Source: Bacteroidaceae bacterium (lineage in GTDB: Bacteria > Bacteroidota > Bacteroidia > Bacteroidales > Bacteroidaceae). From it: 64,000 nt of DNA. The notes beneath the pieces were generated by a model. It saw only the letters and a list, made by a program, of their open reading frames with translations, made no database searches and was not told where the DNA came from. Positions 53,348-62,912 of the stretch are shown here, piece by piece; position 1 is the first letter of the stretch, and each line of letters starts with the position of its first letter. Position numbers and translations under genes: made by a program. Where the stretch lies: the NCBI GenBank assembly GCA_024398475.1, contig JAKSJB010000011.1:1-64000 (forward strand), read 5' to 3'.

Positions 53348-55024
53348 CTAATGGTTAATAGCAACCTTAATGACTAAGCCGCTGAGTGGCGGCAGGATGA
53401 GATTTATGAGTCCGTCGGGTTCCAGATGTGTTCTCCCTTTTTCGCCGGTAAGCATTTCCACGGAGTCGTAAATACCGGGTGCAATGCTGAGATAATCGAA
53501 GGCATGGTGCGGAATGTTGAGCCCCATATCCACGGACTTGTCCTCGAAGTTGGCTATGACAATTATGAGTTGTCCGTCGGTGTGGCGTAGGAATGCATAC
53601 TCGTGGTTGGTGTCCATAAGTGGATTCTGGTAGTTGGCATACATGAGATCGAAGAATTTGCCTTCGCGTATTGCTGGTTCATCGTTGCAAAGCGAAAGAA
53701 CCTTATTGTAGAATTCCCTGAGCGACTTTTCCGAATCTGACAATTGATTGTTGCGGTACCGCTTAATCTTGTCGATTGTCCAGTAGTCGAATATTGTAGT
53801 TCGTCCATCGCGTCCGCTGAATCCCTCTTCATTCATACCTTCCTCTCCGAGTTCCTGACCGAAATATATCATGAAAGGATTGTTGCGCATGAGTGCCGAC
53901 ACGAGTAGGGCGGGGCATCCTTTTTGTGCCGAACCTGCAAAGAATTCTGATGCGATGCGCTGTTCGTCGTGGTTTTCGAGGAAGTTAAGCATGTGTTCCT
54001 GTATGTCGTCAACCGACTGCCAGCACTGTGTGATACGACTTGCACTATCACCTCCTACAACGGCACGGAGAGTATCGTAAAGCCCAACCTTGTCGTAGAG
54101 ATAGTCGAACTTGCCATTGAAAATATAGTTACGGTATTCCCATGGATTATATACTTCGGCAATGAATATGATGTCCTTGTGCTCGGACTTGATTTTCGGA
54201 ATGACCCATCCCCAGAACTCACAAGGTACCATTTCCGCCATGTCACAGCGGAAACCGTCAACGCCCCTTGAACTCCAGTAGCGGAGAATGTCGAGCATCT
54301 TGTTCCATGTGTCGGGCACATCAACAGCATTGAAGTAGGTATGACGGTCGTGCTCGTAATCCACACCATAGTTGAGTTTTACTGTCTCGTACCAGTCGTT
54401 GCGGCTCGGATATGCTGAAAAACAATCGTTTCCGGTAACCTTTGCTGGATTTTCCCGATATGAAACAGAATCTTGATTATCGATGATATTCTGTAGAGAG
54501 AGTTGTTCACCGACAAGATAATAGAAATTATTGTGTGGGTCAAACCGTGTGGTATTGTTGTCATCTTCGCCCAAATCATTTATTCCGATAGGTTTTGCAT
54601 CTGAGTGATACTGTCGTGCCACATGATTGGGTACAAAATCTATAATCATCCTGAGACCTGCTTCGTGCGTACGTCTTACCAGCGCATCAAACTCATGCAG
54701 ACGTTCCGGCACATCTTCGGCAAGGTCGGGGTCGATGTCATAGTAGTCCTTTATGGCATAGGGACTTCCAGCCCTACCTTTCACTACTTCTGGATTGTCG
54801 GGAGTTATTCCATACTTTGAATAATCAGTTTTCTGGGCATGTTCAATAAGCCCGGTGTACCAAATATAATTACATCCCAGTTCCTTTATGGCGCTGAGGT
54901 CTTCTGATGTGAAGTCATTCATCTTTCCACATCCATTCTGTTTCTTTGTACCGTCGGATTTATTGTGTTTCCCGTTTGCTCCGTAAAGACGTGTAAATAC
55001 TTGATAGATAATAGGTCGGATCAT
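53348..55024 (-). CDS. GH13 alpha-amylase family enzyme, cytoplasmic
   Basis: A 558-residue enzyme without a signal peptide. The four GH13 regions are present: DFVPNH (region I), GFRCDMAEM with the nucleophile Asp near residue 257, FIAEVYNP with the acid Glu near 290, and FLENHDEQR (region IV) near 353. A short C-terminal beta domain follows. It may degrade internal maltodextrin or glycogen, or transfer glucosyl units; the subfamily cannot be assigned by eye. Upstream of fbp on the same strand, with 95 bases between them containing an ATTAGCC-like word. Confidence 0.87.
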   Translation of the reverse strand: MIRPIIYQVFTRLYGANGKHNKSDGTKKQNGCGKMNDFTSEDLSAIKELGCNYIWYTGLIEHAQKTDYSKYGITPDNPEVVKGRAGSPYAIKDYYDIDPDLAEDVPERLHEFDALVRRTHEAGLRMIIDFVPNHVARQYHSDAKPIGINDLGEDDNNTTRFDPHNNFYYLVGEQLSLQNIIDNQDSVSYRENPAKVTGNDCFSAYPSRNDWYETVKLNYGVDYEHDRHTYFNAVDVPDTWNKMLDILRYWSSRGVDGFRCDMAEMVPCEFWGWVIPKIKSEHKDIIFIAEVYNPWEYRNYIFNGKFDYLYDKVGLYDTLRAVVGGDSASRITQCWQSVDDIQEHMLNFLENHDEQRIASEFFAGSAQKGCPALLVSALMRNNPFMIYFGQELGEEGMNEEGFSGRDGRTTIFDYWTIDKIKRYRNNQLSDSEKSLREFYNKVLSLCNDEPAIREGKFFDLMYANYQNPLMDTNHEYAFLRHTDGQLIIVIANFEDKSVDMGLNIPHHAFDYLSIAPGIYDSVEMLTGEKGRTHLEPDGLINLILPPLSGLVIKVAINH

Positions 55025-55110
55025 ATTGTAATTTCGGTTTTGAATTAGGATGGTTTATTGTTGATGCCAAAAATAGATGGCATTATGATTCATGAAATCA
55101 GAATCGTATA

Positions 55111-55141
55111 ATAAAGGTAGTGAAAGAGAACTTCCACTACC
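55111..55141 (-). terminator. Terminator of fabD
   Basis: GGTAGTG (55116-55122) pairs with CACTACC (55135-55141). On the minus strand the stem is followed by TTTATTAT. It lies 13 bases beyond the fabD stop. Confidence 0.65.
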
Positions 55142-55153
55142 TATGCTGTGTTG

Positions 55154-56017
55154 TTATCGCATGATTTTTGCAATCAATCCCTGCAGCACCTTGCCTGGCC
55201 CACATTCCGTAAATTCAGTGGCTCCAGCCGCAATCATGTTCTGTACTTCTTTTGTCCAGCGTACAGGAGACGTGAGTTGCTTCAGGAGATTTGCCTTGAT
55301 CTCATCAGGGTTGGTGTGACCTTCAGCATCTACGTTCTGATATACCGGACAGTTAGGTGTCTTGAATTCTGTAGCTTCAATTGCTGCCGCCAATTCATCC
55401 TGTGCCGGCATCATCAGCGGTGAATGGAATGCTCCGCCGACTTTCAGAGGTAAGGCGCGTCGTGCTCCTGCTTCCTTCAACTTTTCACATGCAGCATTGA
55501 TAGCATCGATATTGCCTGAAATAACTACCTGTCCGGGACAGTTGTAGTTTGCAGCAACAACAATGTTTCCTTCAGTAGATATCTCTGCACAGATTTTTTC
55601 GATAACTTCATCGTCAAGGCCGATAATTGCAGCCATTGTGGATGGTGTCATTTCACATGCCTTCTGCATTGCCATGGCACGTTTGTAAACGAGTTTAAGC
55701 CCGTCTTCAAAACTGAGACATCCTGATGCAACAAGTGCGGAGAACTCTCCAAGTGAATGTCCGCCCACCATGTCTGGCTTGAACTCATCACCCATGCATA
55801 GTGCAGAAATCACGGAATGGAGAAATACTGCAGGTTGAGTAACCTTTGTCTGGCGCAGTTCCTCATCAGTACCTTCAAACATGATATCTGTAATTCTGTA
55901 ACCAAGAATGTCGTTTGCCTTGTCGAACAAATCCTTTGCTAAAGATTGTGACTCGTATAAGTCCTTGCCCATACCGGAGAACTGTGCTCCCTGACCTGGA
56001 AATACAAATGCTTTCAT
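55154..56017 (-). CDS. fabD: Malonyl-CoA:ACP transacylase
   Basis: A 287-residue enzyme moving malonyl from CoA to acyl carrier protein for fatty-acid synthesis. FPGQGAQFSGMG is the start motif, Ser88 in GGHSLGE the nucleophile, and GGAFHSPLM near residue 197 carries the His of the pair; the tail GPGKVLQGL is conserved. Normal length. It has its own promoter at 56060 and terminator. Confidence 0.96.
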   Translation of the reverse strand: MKAFVFPGQGAQFSGMGKDLYESQSLAKDLFDKANDILGYRITDIMFEGTDEELRQTKVTQPAVFLHSVISALCMGDEFKPDMVGGHSLGEFSALVASGCLSFEDGLKLVYKRAMAMQKACEMTPSTMAAIIGLDDEVIEKICAEISTEGNIVVAANYNCPGQVVISGNIDAINAACEKLKEAGARRALPLKVGGAFHSPLMMPAQDELAAAIEATEFKTPNCPVYQNVDAEGHTNPDEIKANLLKQLTSPVRWTKEVQNMIAAGATEFTECGPGKVLQGLIAKIMR

Positions 56018-56059
56018 CGTTTATATATATTTAGAATGTCGTTTTATATTAACTCGCTG

Positions 56060-56067
56060 CAAAGATA
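56060..56067 (-). promoter_or_regulatory. -7 promoter element for fabD
   Basis: TATCTTTG followed by C on the minus strand, 43 bases before the ATG. Confidence 0.62.
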
Positions 56068-56068
56068 A

Positions 56069-56761
56069 TCAATTATTTTCTAATAAACAAATATCTGTTC
56101 CCTTGCATACTAAACGTTTTGCATCACTTATGTTCTGCTCTATGGTTTGTCTGTCTGCAAATATCACGTTAAAGGCGCTTGAACAAGGATAACGGTTGAA
56201 GAAAGGATTGTCTGAAACATAAAGGTCGATGGATTCAATTTCTCTGGAACTTCCAACATTTCTGTAGTAGTTGGCAATTCGTTCCTTGATCCGTGGCAAT
56301 ACCTTAATGCCTGTCCGTCCGTCGTGGAAGTGAACTATTGCAATCACGTGCCACTTCCTCCGTGTGTCCATCAACAGTTCTTTCTGTTCCTTCGTGCTTT
56401 TATGCGAGATGGTTATGTTTCGGTTGTACCTTTTGTTGATGTCGTTCATCATGCAGCGGAACACCTGTCCATGTGCCGATGTGTCTTTCAGCCGATGATA
56501 TGCGATGAAATAGTGAATCATCTCATGAATTATCGTGTCTTCAATTTCGCATTCCGGTAAGTCGATGCGCGAGTTTATGCGAAGTTTGAAATCAGAGTAT
56601 TCTACATTCCCGAACAGTGTTCTCCGTTTCCTGAATGTACACATTCCGATGAATGTCCTTGCATTGGAGAGGAGTACAGGGATTTTTGGCAGTTTGCCGC
56701 CAAACATCTTTCTGTTGAATTCCTCAAATTTCTGTTCTATGTATGGAATAGTAGGTTTCAT
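56069..56761 (-). CDS. SprT-like zinc metalloprotease-fold protein
   Basis: A 230-residue protein with the SprT domain: the zinc motif HEMIHYFIAYH (His79, Glu80, His83) and downstream GQVFRCMMNDIN. In eukaryotes the related Spartan removes DNA-protein crosslinks; bacterial SprT-like proteins are poorly known. The ATG at 56761 (MKPTIPYIEQKFEEFNRKMFGG) aligns with the family. The frame continues upstream for 17 codons through the hairpin at 56787, which makes the longer form unlikely. It follows the ribosomal protein operon. Confidence 0.8.
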   Translation of the reverse strand: MKPTIPYIEQKFEEFNRKMFGGKLPKIPVLLSNARTFIGMCTFRKRRTLFGNVEYSDFKLRINSRIDLPECEIEDTIIHEMIHYFIAYHRLKDTSAHGQVFRCMMNDINKRYNRNITISHKSTKEQKELLMDTRRKWHVIAIVHFHDGRTGIKVLPRIKERIANYYRNVGSSREIESIDLYVSDNPFFNRYPCSSAFNVIFADRQTIEQNISDAKRLVCKGTDICLLENN

Positions 56762-56786
56762 GAGTCTTGACCATATAGTGTACAAC

Positions 56787-56816
56787 AAAGGTGTACTCCT
56801 TTTGGAATACACCTTT
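56787..56816 (-). terminator. Hairpin after rplT
   Basis: AAAGGTGTA and TACACCTTT are exact inverse copies, and a small inner stem (TCC/GGA) closes the loop. AT-rich on both sides; probably the terminator of infC-rpmI-rplT. Confidence 0.65.
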
Positions 56817-56849
56817 ATGTATATAAGAGTTGTGACTGCTTATATTTTT

Positions 56850-57194
56850 TTACTTTACCTTTTCAACAACAGCCTTGAATGCTTCAGGATTGTTGAGGGC
56901 AAGGTTTGCAAGAGTCTTGCGGTTGATTTCGATTCCAGCCTTGTGGAGAGCACCCATAAGTTGTGAATAACTCATACCTTCGAGACGTGCTGCAGCGTTG
57001 ATACGCTGAATCCAGAGAGCACGGAATTCGCGCTTCTTGCGGCGACGGCTTACGAATGCATAAGTGAGACCCTTTTCATAGGCGTTCTTGGCAACGGTCC
57101 AAACGTTCTTGCGTGCACCGAACTGACCCTTAACTCGCTTTAAAATCTTCTTTCTACGAGCACGTGATGCTACGTGGTTTACTGATCTTGGCAT
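56850..57194 (-). CDS. rplT: 50S ribosomal protein L20
   Basis: A 114-residue basic protein: [21 protein letters not shown] at the start, then [20 protein letters not shown] and [19 protein letters not shown], the invariant 23S rRNA-binding core of L20. Normal length. Last gene of infC-rpmI-rplT. L20 often represses its own operon by binding the leader; no obvious mimic was confirmed here. Confidence 0.97.
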   Translation of the reverse strand: MPRSVNHVASRARRKKILKRVKGQFGARKNVWTVAKNAYEKGLTYAFVSRRRKKREFRALWIQRINAAARLEGMSYSQLMGALHKAGIEINRKTLANLALNNPEAFKAVVEKVK

Positions 57195-57350
57195 AATTTT
57201 TTTCTTTTTCGAATGTTAGCGGTGATGTGTTCCTTTTTCACTCTTTCGGGGCTAAACATTCAGTTAAACATTTGTTGATTGTTTTCTTTCTGACCCTTTA
57301 CTGTCGTCAGCCGACTGTCACCAGTGTGGCTTATTTGACGATTGAAAAGA

Positions 57351-57548
57351 TTAACGGAGACAGAGGAGGTCACGAACCTGCTTTACGTTAGCAGAAACTA
57401 CGATAGCAGAGTGGTCGAGGTTTCTCTTCTGCTTCTTTGTCTTCTTAGTCAGAATGTGGCTGTGATAAGCGTGCTGACGCTTGATCTTGCCTGTGCCTGT
57501 AAGCTTGAAACGCTTCTTGGCAGCTGAGTTTGTTTTAACTTTTGGCAT
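57351..57548 (-). CDS. rpmI: 50S ribosomal protein L35
   Basis: A 65-residue basic protein with the L35 start [24 protein letters not shown] and the [16 protein letters not shown] stretch. Standard size. It lies between infC and rplT, the usual bacterial order, with 156 bases before rplT. Confidence 0.97.
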   Translation of the reverse strand: MPKVKTNSAAKKRFKLTGTGKIKRQHAYHSHILTKKTKKQKRNLDHSAIVVSANVKQVRDLLCLR

Positions 57549-57627
57549 TTTTTGTTTTGTTTAATATGTTGTTAATATTCGGCGGCAACGTATATACCAA
57601 GACGTTACGCACCTATTTTCCTGAATG

Positions 57628-58239
57628 CTATTCTTCTCCGGCTGTTTCTTCCTCAACTTCGCCTGACGTGGTTTCCGGCTTGGCTGCAGTTTCAGCCTTT
57701 GGCTTCTTGGCCTGACCGGGTTTCTTAGGTGAAAGCATGATAATCATCTTCTTTCCTTCCATGTTAGGCATGGATTCCACCTTTGCAATTTCTTCGAGGT
57801 CGTTGGCAAAACGGAGCAACAATACTTCGCCCTGTTCCTTGAACACGATTGAACGTCCCTTGAAGAAGACGTAAGCCTTTACCTTGTTGCCATCCTTTAT
57901 GAATTCCTGAGCATGCTTCAGTTTGAAAGCATAGTCGGCTTCCGCTGTCTGAGGTCCGAATCTGATTTCCTTGACTTCAATCTTTACTTGCTTTGCCTTC
58001 ATCTCCTTTGCTTTCTTCTTCTGCTGATAGAGGAACTTGCTATAGTCGATGAGACGGCATACAGGTGGTTGTGCGTTAGGTGAAATTTCTACAAGGTCAA
58101 CTTCCATTTGATCTGCCATTTGCAGGGCTTCGCGTGTTGAAACTACTCGTGATTCAATTCCGTCACCTACTATTCGGACTTCGCGTACACGAATCTGTTC
58201 GTTGATTCGGTACTGCTGTTTTTTGTTGTCACCTTTCAT
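57628..58239 (-). CDS. infC: Translation initiation factor IF-3
   Basis: A 203-residue factor that checks start-codon pairing on the 30S subunit. [18 protein letters not shown] is the N-domain start, [24 protein letters not shown] is the IF-3 signature, and the C-domain [21 protein letters not shown] is intact. The last 35 residues are a Lys/Pro/Glu-rich tail ([18 protein letters not shown] then acidic) common in Bacteroidota. The ATG at 58239 is used, unlike the AUU start in E. coli. First gene of the ribosomal operon here. Confidence 0.96.
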   Translation of the reverse strand: MKGDNKKQQYRINEQIRVREVRIVGDGIESRVVSTREALQMADQMEVDLVEISPNAQPPVCRLIDYSKFLYQQKKKAKEMKAKQVKIEVKEIRFGPQTAEADYAFKLKHAQEFIKDGNKVKAYVFFKGRSIVFKEQGEVLLLRFANDLEEIAKVESMPNMEGKKMIIMLSPKKPGQAKKPKAETAAKPETTSGEVEEETAGEE

Positions 58240-58305
58240 TAATGTGATGGCTACTGGTTTGTTTTGTCTTCGTTGTTAATTATTAATTTTGCGAATTTCA
58301 GCGGG

Positions 58306-58313
58306 CAAAGTTA
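58306..58313 (-). promoter_or_regulatory. -7 promoter element for infC-rpmI-rplT
   Basis: TAACTTTG followed by CCC on the minus strand, about 70 bases before infC. thrS, the common upstream neighbour, is absent. Confidence 0.55.
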
Positions 58314-58427
58314 CAAAATAAAAAAGAACTGACAATTGATTCTGTACATTATTTTTGCTGAAATACTTATTTTTTTGCAGTTTGAGTGTTGATTATGTGT
58401 TATTTTACCATGTGTAAAGTCAAAGAA

Positions 58428-61400
58428 TTAATGTCCGATGTCATTAAGTATGTCGAGTGCCTGCCTGATACTTCTGACATCCTTTATGAGAAGTGAGCGT
58501 TTTTCACCTTCGCGCAGTTTTGTCTGTCGGGGGTGGAAAGACACATAGTCGATAATCCTGAAAAATGTCTTGCTCTGATAGTATTTACTGGTGAAGTCAC
58601 TTGGAAAATACAATATCATGTTATGCGCCTTCAGCATGACCTTTTCAATGCCGAGGCGGGTTGCTGCCCATTTCAGAGGCATGACATTCAGTAATTCGTC
58701 AGCCACTTCAGGGAGTTCTCCAAATCTGTCGATAAGTCGCGTGCGGTATTGTGCAAGTGCTTCTTCAGAAGTAAGAGAATCCAGTTCGCGGTAGAGGCTC
58801 ATGCGTTCGCTGCTGCTCGGTACGAATTCTTCGGGGAAGTATGCAGCAAGGTCGGATTCAATGTCAGATGATACCTCTCCGATAAAGTTACTGTAGTTGT
58901 CAACCGAAGAATAATCCCCGTCCTCGTTATCCTTTCCGTCATTTTCATTTGTCATGTCACCGGATGCTTTCAGTTCAGCCATTGCTTCTCCAAGCACTTT
59001 CTGGTATGTCTCATAACCGAGGTCGGCAATGAATCCGCTCTGTTCGGCACCGAGTAGGTTTCCTGCGCCACGGATGTCAAGATCCTGCATGGCAATCTGA
59101 ATGCCACTTCCGAGTTCCGAGAAATTCTCCAGAGCCTGCAATCTTCTTCTTGAAGGATCAGGCAAAGCCGCCAAGGGAGGTGCTATGAGATAGCAGAAGG
59201 CCTTTCTGTTGCTTCTGCCTACACGTCCACGCATCTGGTGAAGGTCGCTCAATCCATACATGTGTGCAGAATTTATGATGATGGTGTTGGCGTTAGGAAT
59301 ATCCACTCCGTTTTCCACGATAGTAGTAGAAAGCAGGACATCATAGTCATGGTTCATGAAGTCATACACAATCTGCTCCAGTTCCTGAGGATCCATACGA
59401 CCGTGACCGACAGCGACACGTGCGTCAGGTACATACTTCAGAATGAGAGCCTTCAGTTCATCGAGATTGCCTATCTTGTTGTTCACGAAGAATACCTGTC
59501 CGTTGCGGCTCATTTCGAAGTTTATGGCTTCTGCAATGATTTCAGGTGAGAAAGTATGAATTTCCGTCTGAATAGGATAACGGTTTGAAGGAGGTGTCTG
59601 GATAATACTCATATCCCTTGCACCCATGAGTGAGAACTGTAACGTTCTAGGTATAGGAGTCGCGGTCATGGTGAGTGTATCCACGTTTACCTTCATCTGA
59701 CGTAGTTTTTCCTTTACGCTCACTCCGAATTTCTGCTCTTCGTCAATTATGAGCAACCCTAAATCCTTGAAGCGCACACTCCTGCCGATGAGTTTGTGCG
59801 TACCTATGATGATGTCCACCTTCCCGTCAGCAAGGTCTGCCAGTACGTCCTTCGTCTGTTTGGCAGTACGGGCCCTTGATAGGTAATCCACCCTTACAGG
59901 AAAGTCGTGCAGACGTTCGGAGAAAGTCTTGTAGTGTTGATAAGCCAATACGGTCGTAGGCACGAGTACAGCCACCTGCTTTCCGTCGCATGCAGCCTTG
60001 AATGCAGCACGGACAGCCACTTCCGTCTTACCGAATCCCACGTCTCCGCACACCAATCTGTCCATAGGTTGCCGGCGTTCCATGTCGGCCTTCACGTCCT
60101 GAGTGGCTTTGAGTTGGTCGGGAGTATCCTCATAGACGAAACTTGCCTCCAGCTCCTGTTGCATGTATCCATCTTGACTGTATGCAAACCCTTGTTCCTG
60201 CATACGCTGTGAGTAAAGTCGGATGAGGTCGCGTGCAATATCCTTCACTTTCGATTTTACACGTTCCTTCAGCCGTTCCCATGCACCGGTTCCGAGTCGG
60301 CTCAGCCGTGGAGCCTCACCATCCCTGCCCTTGTATTTTGAAACCTTGTTGAGGGCATGTATTGACACATAGACAATATCGTTGTTCTGGTAGATAATCT
60401 TTATCATCTCCTGATATACCGTCCTGCCGTCAGGGTCGGTGGTAGGTACACGGAGCAATCCGCCGAACTTACCCACGCCGTGGTCGATGTGAACGACATA
60501 GTCACCTATGGCAAACTGCTGAATTTCCTTCAGCGTGAGGGCCACCTTTCCACGTCGTGCCTTGTCGCTCCTGAGATTGTATTTATGGTATCTGTCAAAT
60601 ATCTGATGGTCGGTAAAGTAGCATTGCCTTGCATTATGGTCGATGAATCCTTCGTGAATAGCCTTGTTTACGGCATTGAACGTAATCATCATCTCCCCCT
60701 TCCTGTTCGCATCAAAGATATCCTCCAGGCGTCGTATCTGATGCTCGCTGTCGGCAAAGATTGTGATGTGGTAACCTTCGCTCAGCAATCTTTCAAACTC
60801 AGAAGTGACAAGTTCAAAGTTCTTGTGGAAGAGAGGTTGTATGGCAGTTTCAAAATCCACCGTAAGCAGATTCCCGTCATTACTGTCAGTATTGTATGTG
60901 CCGATATGGATTTTCCTGAACGGTCTGATGCCGTTGCAGAACTCATCCCTTGTAGAAATAAAACTGCTGTTGAGTATTCCTTCGCTGTTTTCTGTCATTG
61001 CCTGCCTGCTGAATCCTTCCTGATGGCTTAAGTCGATTCTGTCGGCAATAAAATTGAAATCTCCCGATGCAACAATTGTGTCATCGGGAAGAAAACTGAC
61101 AAACGGAATATAATTCACTTCGGCACCATGCAGTTCCGGAACGATAGTAATCTCGTTAATCTTTCTGTCGGAAAGTTGGCTTTGAATGTCGAAAGTACGT
61201 ATTGAATCCACCTCATCGCCGAAGAAGTCAATGCGGTATGGCTCGTCATTGCTGAACGAGAAAATGTCCACGATACTTCCGCGTATGGCAAACTGTCCCG
61301 GTTCATAGACATAGTCGGTACGGTTGAAACCCAAGTCGAAGAGAAAGGTCTCGAGGTCGGTAACATCATACGATTCTCCCGTCTTCAGGGTAATGGTGTT

Positions 61401-61826
61401 GTCCGACAGATCCTGACGCGAAACCACCTTCTCGGCAAGGGCTTCAGGGTAAGTAACGATGATACCCCTTCCGTGGTGGGCAAGGACATTTGTCCTGAGA
61501 ATTTCGTTTGCAGAGTCTTTCTGGTTATACTTTATAGCCCTTCTGTAAGAAGAAGGAAAGAACATCACCTCCTCGTCACCCATCATCTGAGTCAGGTCAT
61601 GGTAGAAATATCCTGCTTCTTCCTCATCGTTGAGGATAAAGAGAAAACTGTCTCCGTTTCCGTCAGGTTCAATGGCTTTTTTGATGACGGATGCGAACAC
61701 CAAAGGAGTGGCAGAACCACAAAGTCCTGTCACTTTAATGTCGCTTTTCCGGTTTCTTAAAACCTCACGCAATCTCCTGACATCATCCGATGATGCCAAT
61801 TGTCTGAGTAACTGTGATGTTTCCAA
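58428..61826 (-). CDS. mfd: Transcription-repair coupling factor Mfd
   Basis: A 1132-residue DNA translocase that removes stalled RNA polymerase and recruits UvrA. UvrB-like N-terminal modules; the RNA polymerase-binding domain around 440-500 (IGDYVVHIDHGVGKFGGL); helicase motifs with GDVGFGKTEVA near 590, DEEQKFGV near 694, TATPIPRTLQ, and the TRG/motif VI area (QMRGRVGRS); and a C-terminal TRCF domain. The start is TTG at 61826: an in-frame TAG lies four codons upstream and no ATG precedes conserved sequence. A small ORF ending at that TAG lies in the same frame directly upstream. Confidence 0.95.
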   Translation of the reverse strand: METSQLLRQLASSDDVRRLREVLRNRKSDIKVTGLCGSATPLVFASVIKKAIEPDGNGDSFLFILNDEEEAGYFYHDLTQMMGDEEVMFFPSSYRRAIKYNQKDSANEILRTNVLAHHGRGIIVTYPEALAEKVVSRQDLSDNTITLKTGESYDVTDLETFLFDLGFNRTDYVYEPGQFAIRGSIVDIFSFSNDEPYRIDFFGDEVDSIRTFDIQSQLSDRKINEITIVPELHGAEVNYIPFVSFLPDDTIVASGDFNFIADRIDLSHQEGFSRQAMTENSEGILNSSFISTRDEFCNGIRPFRKIHIGTYNTDSNDGNLLTVDFETAIQPLFHKNFELVTSEFERLLSEGYHITIFADSEHQIRRLEDIFDANRKGEMMITFNAVNKAIHEGFIDHNARQCYFTDHQIFDRYHKYNLRSDKARRGKVALTLKEIQQFAIGDYVVHIDHGVGKFGGLLRVPTTDPDGRTVYQEMIKIIYQNNDIVYVSIHALNKVSKYKGRDGEAPRLSRLGTGAWERLKERVKSKVKDIARDLIRLYSQRMQEQGFAYSQDGYMQQELEASFVYEDTPDQLKATQDVKADMERRQPMDRLVCGDVGFGKTEVAVRAAFKAACDGKQVAVLVPTTVLAYQHYKTFSERLHDFPVRVDYLSRARTAKQTKDVLADLADGKVDIIIGTHKLIGRSVRFKDLGLLIIDEEQKFGVSVKEKLRQMKVNVDTLTMTATPIPRTLQFSLMGARDMSIIQTPPSNRYPIQTEIHTFSPEIIAEAINFEMSRNGQVFFVNNKIGNLDELKALILKYVPDARVAVGHGRMDPQELEQIVYDFMNHDYDVLLSTTIVENGVDIPNANTIIINSAHMYGLSDLHQMRGRVGRSNRKAFCYLIAPPLAALPDPSRRRLQALENFSELGSGIQIAMQDLDIRGAGNLLGAEQSGFIADLGYETYQKVLGEAMAELKASGDMTNENDGKDNEDGDYSSVDNYSNFIGEVSSDIESDLAAYFPEEFVPSSSERMSLYRELDSLTSEEALAQYRTRLIDRFGELPEVADELLNVMPLKWAATRLGIEKVMLKAHNMILYFPSDFTSKYYQSKTFFRIIDYVSFHPRQTKLREGEKRSLLIKDVRSIRQALDILNDIGH

Positions 61827-61835
61827 CGTCCGATT

Positions 61836-61982
61836 CTATTGTAGTCTTAGCGTTGGCTTGAAACTGCGTGCAAACAGTCGTAGGAAGTTCAGAGTTTCAA
61901 TGCTGGCGTGTTTTTCAACCATGCCGCCTAAGTCTTTCAGGAAAATGTCGGAGTCGTTGATGGAGTGTGTATAATCAATCAT
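61836..61982 (-). CDS. Small ORF (48 aa) directly upstream of mfd
   Basis: ATG at 61982 opens a frame of 48 codons closing with TAG at 61836-61838; three codons later comes the TTG start of mfd in the same frame. The peptide (MIDYTHSINDSDIFLKDLGG onward, then NFLRLFARSFKP) has normal amphipathic composition and does not look random, with a probable helix at the C-terminal end. I do not recognise it. It could be a coupled leader peptide, an independent small protein, or an N-terminal part of Mfd cut off by the stop codon. Confidence 0.4.
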   Translation of the reverse strand: MIDYTHSINDSDIFLKDLGGMVEKHASIETLNFLRLFARSFKPTLRLQ

Positions 61983-62773
61983 AGGCAAACTAATAAAATC
62001 CTTTATCATAATAACGCACTCAGATACTATTTATTGTCTATTGCGTAAAAAAATCTATGACGTTTCATGTCGGTTCCTTAATAATATGCCTTTCCTCTGC
62101 ATTCAATCAATGTCCTGGCAGGTTCAGCATCGTCTTGCTGCCGCTTTTTGAAAGAATGTATTCGAGGTTGGGACAATTTTGTATATTGTTTTATATCTGC
62201 GTTTTATGCATTAAAAGGTAGAAAAGTGATGATGGGAGTTTTTCAGAATTCTGGAAAAATTGAAGATTTAACATTTTTAACTATATCTTAACAACGAAAT
62301 GATAGGCAAAAGTGGCATTTTGGAGGATGTGATGGTGGTTTAGTGTCGAGCCATGCAAGGGAAGTCAAAATGAGCGGCAATGCTATTACACCTATTTATT
62401 ATATACAGAGACTTATTAGGCGTTTGGTGTGGTGGTTGAAATCTGCGTATTACCTCAAGTCGCATAGTATGTTAAGGGGAAGGTGGCTACATTTGGCGGT
62501 CATTCCATTGCTTTTACTACATCTGACTATTGTCTGCTCACTAAATCAGCCTCTGACTGCATTTTGGAGGATAATTGCGGATTTTAGACTATAAAGGAAG
62601 AGTAGAAAGTCTTGGTTAATTCTGGCGCTTAAAAATAGGAGTATAATTTCAAATTAGCAAAGAAAAATGCAATAAAAAACTATTTCGAGAGTGATTTTAA
62701 GCGTTTTTTTAATAAAAAAAGACAATTCGACCGAAAAAAATGATTTTTTCTTGATTTTTTGAAAATAAATGTA
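61983..62773. other. Gene-poor, AT-rich 790-base interval
   Basis: No convincing gene on either strand. It contains a 14-base exact direct repeat GCATTTTGGAGGAT at 62315-62328 and 62559-62572, 244 bases apart, and A/T homopolymer runs toward the right end (62655-62770). It separates housekeeping genes from the peptide locus and may mark the edge of acquired DNA. Confidence 0.5.
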
Positions 62774-62781
62774 TACCTTTG
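62774..62781 (+). promoter_or_regulatory. -7 promoter element of the putative RiPP locus
   Basis: TACCTTTG matches TAnnTTTG. The leader to the first ATG is about 125 bases and carries the structured segment at 62789-62836. Confidence 0.6.
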
Positions 62782-62788
62782 TGAAGTC

Positions 62789-62836
62789 GTGTCTATGTTG
62801 TGTCATCCGAAAAGGATGCACAGATGGGCGAGACAC
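62789..62836 (+). promoter_or_regulatory. Structured 5' leader of the putative RiPP locus
   Basis: GTGTCT (62789-62794) can pair with AGACAC (62831-62836), enclosing a second stem TGTG-T-CATCC / GGATG-CACA with a GAAAA loop. The pairing is visible by eye. Whether it is a regulatory RNA is inference; no known riboswitch was recognised. Confidence 0.45.
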
Positions 62837-62912
62837 TACATAATGCAAAAGCGTCATCGATGCTTTGTCTATTGGTTAATTGAAACCTGAGAAATTTCAA
62901 AAAGAGAAATCA

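Noticed and set aside
53230-53350. tRNA or small RNA between fbp and the GH13 gene
   Set aside because: Only short imperfect palindromes (GATTATTCGGATAATC) and an ATTAGCC-like word were seen; no cloverleaf or terminator.
60480-61031. 183-codon plus-strand frame opposite mfd
   Set aside because: Antisense of a conserved gene, with no independent support.
62343-62594. 83-codon frame in the gap before the peptide locus
   Set aside because: GTG start without a ribosome site, no promoter box, Leu/Trp/Arg-rich content typical of a chance frame, and it contains one of the direct repeats.
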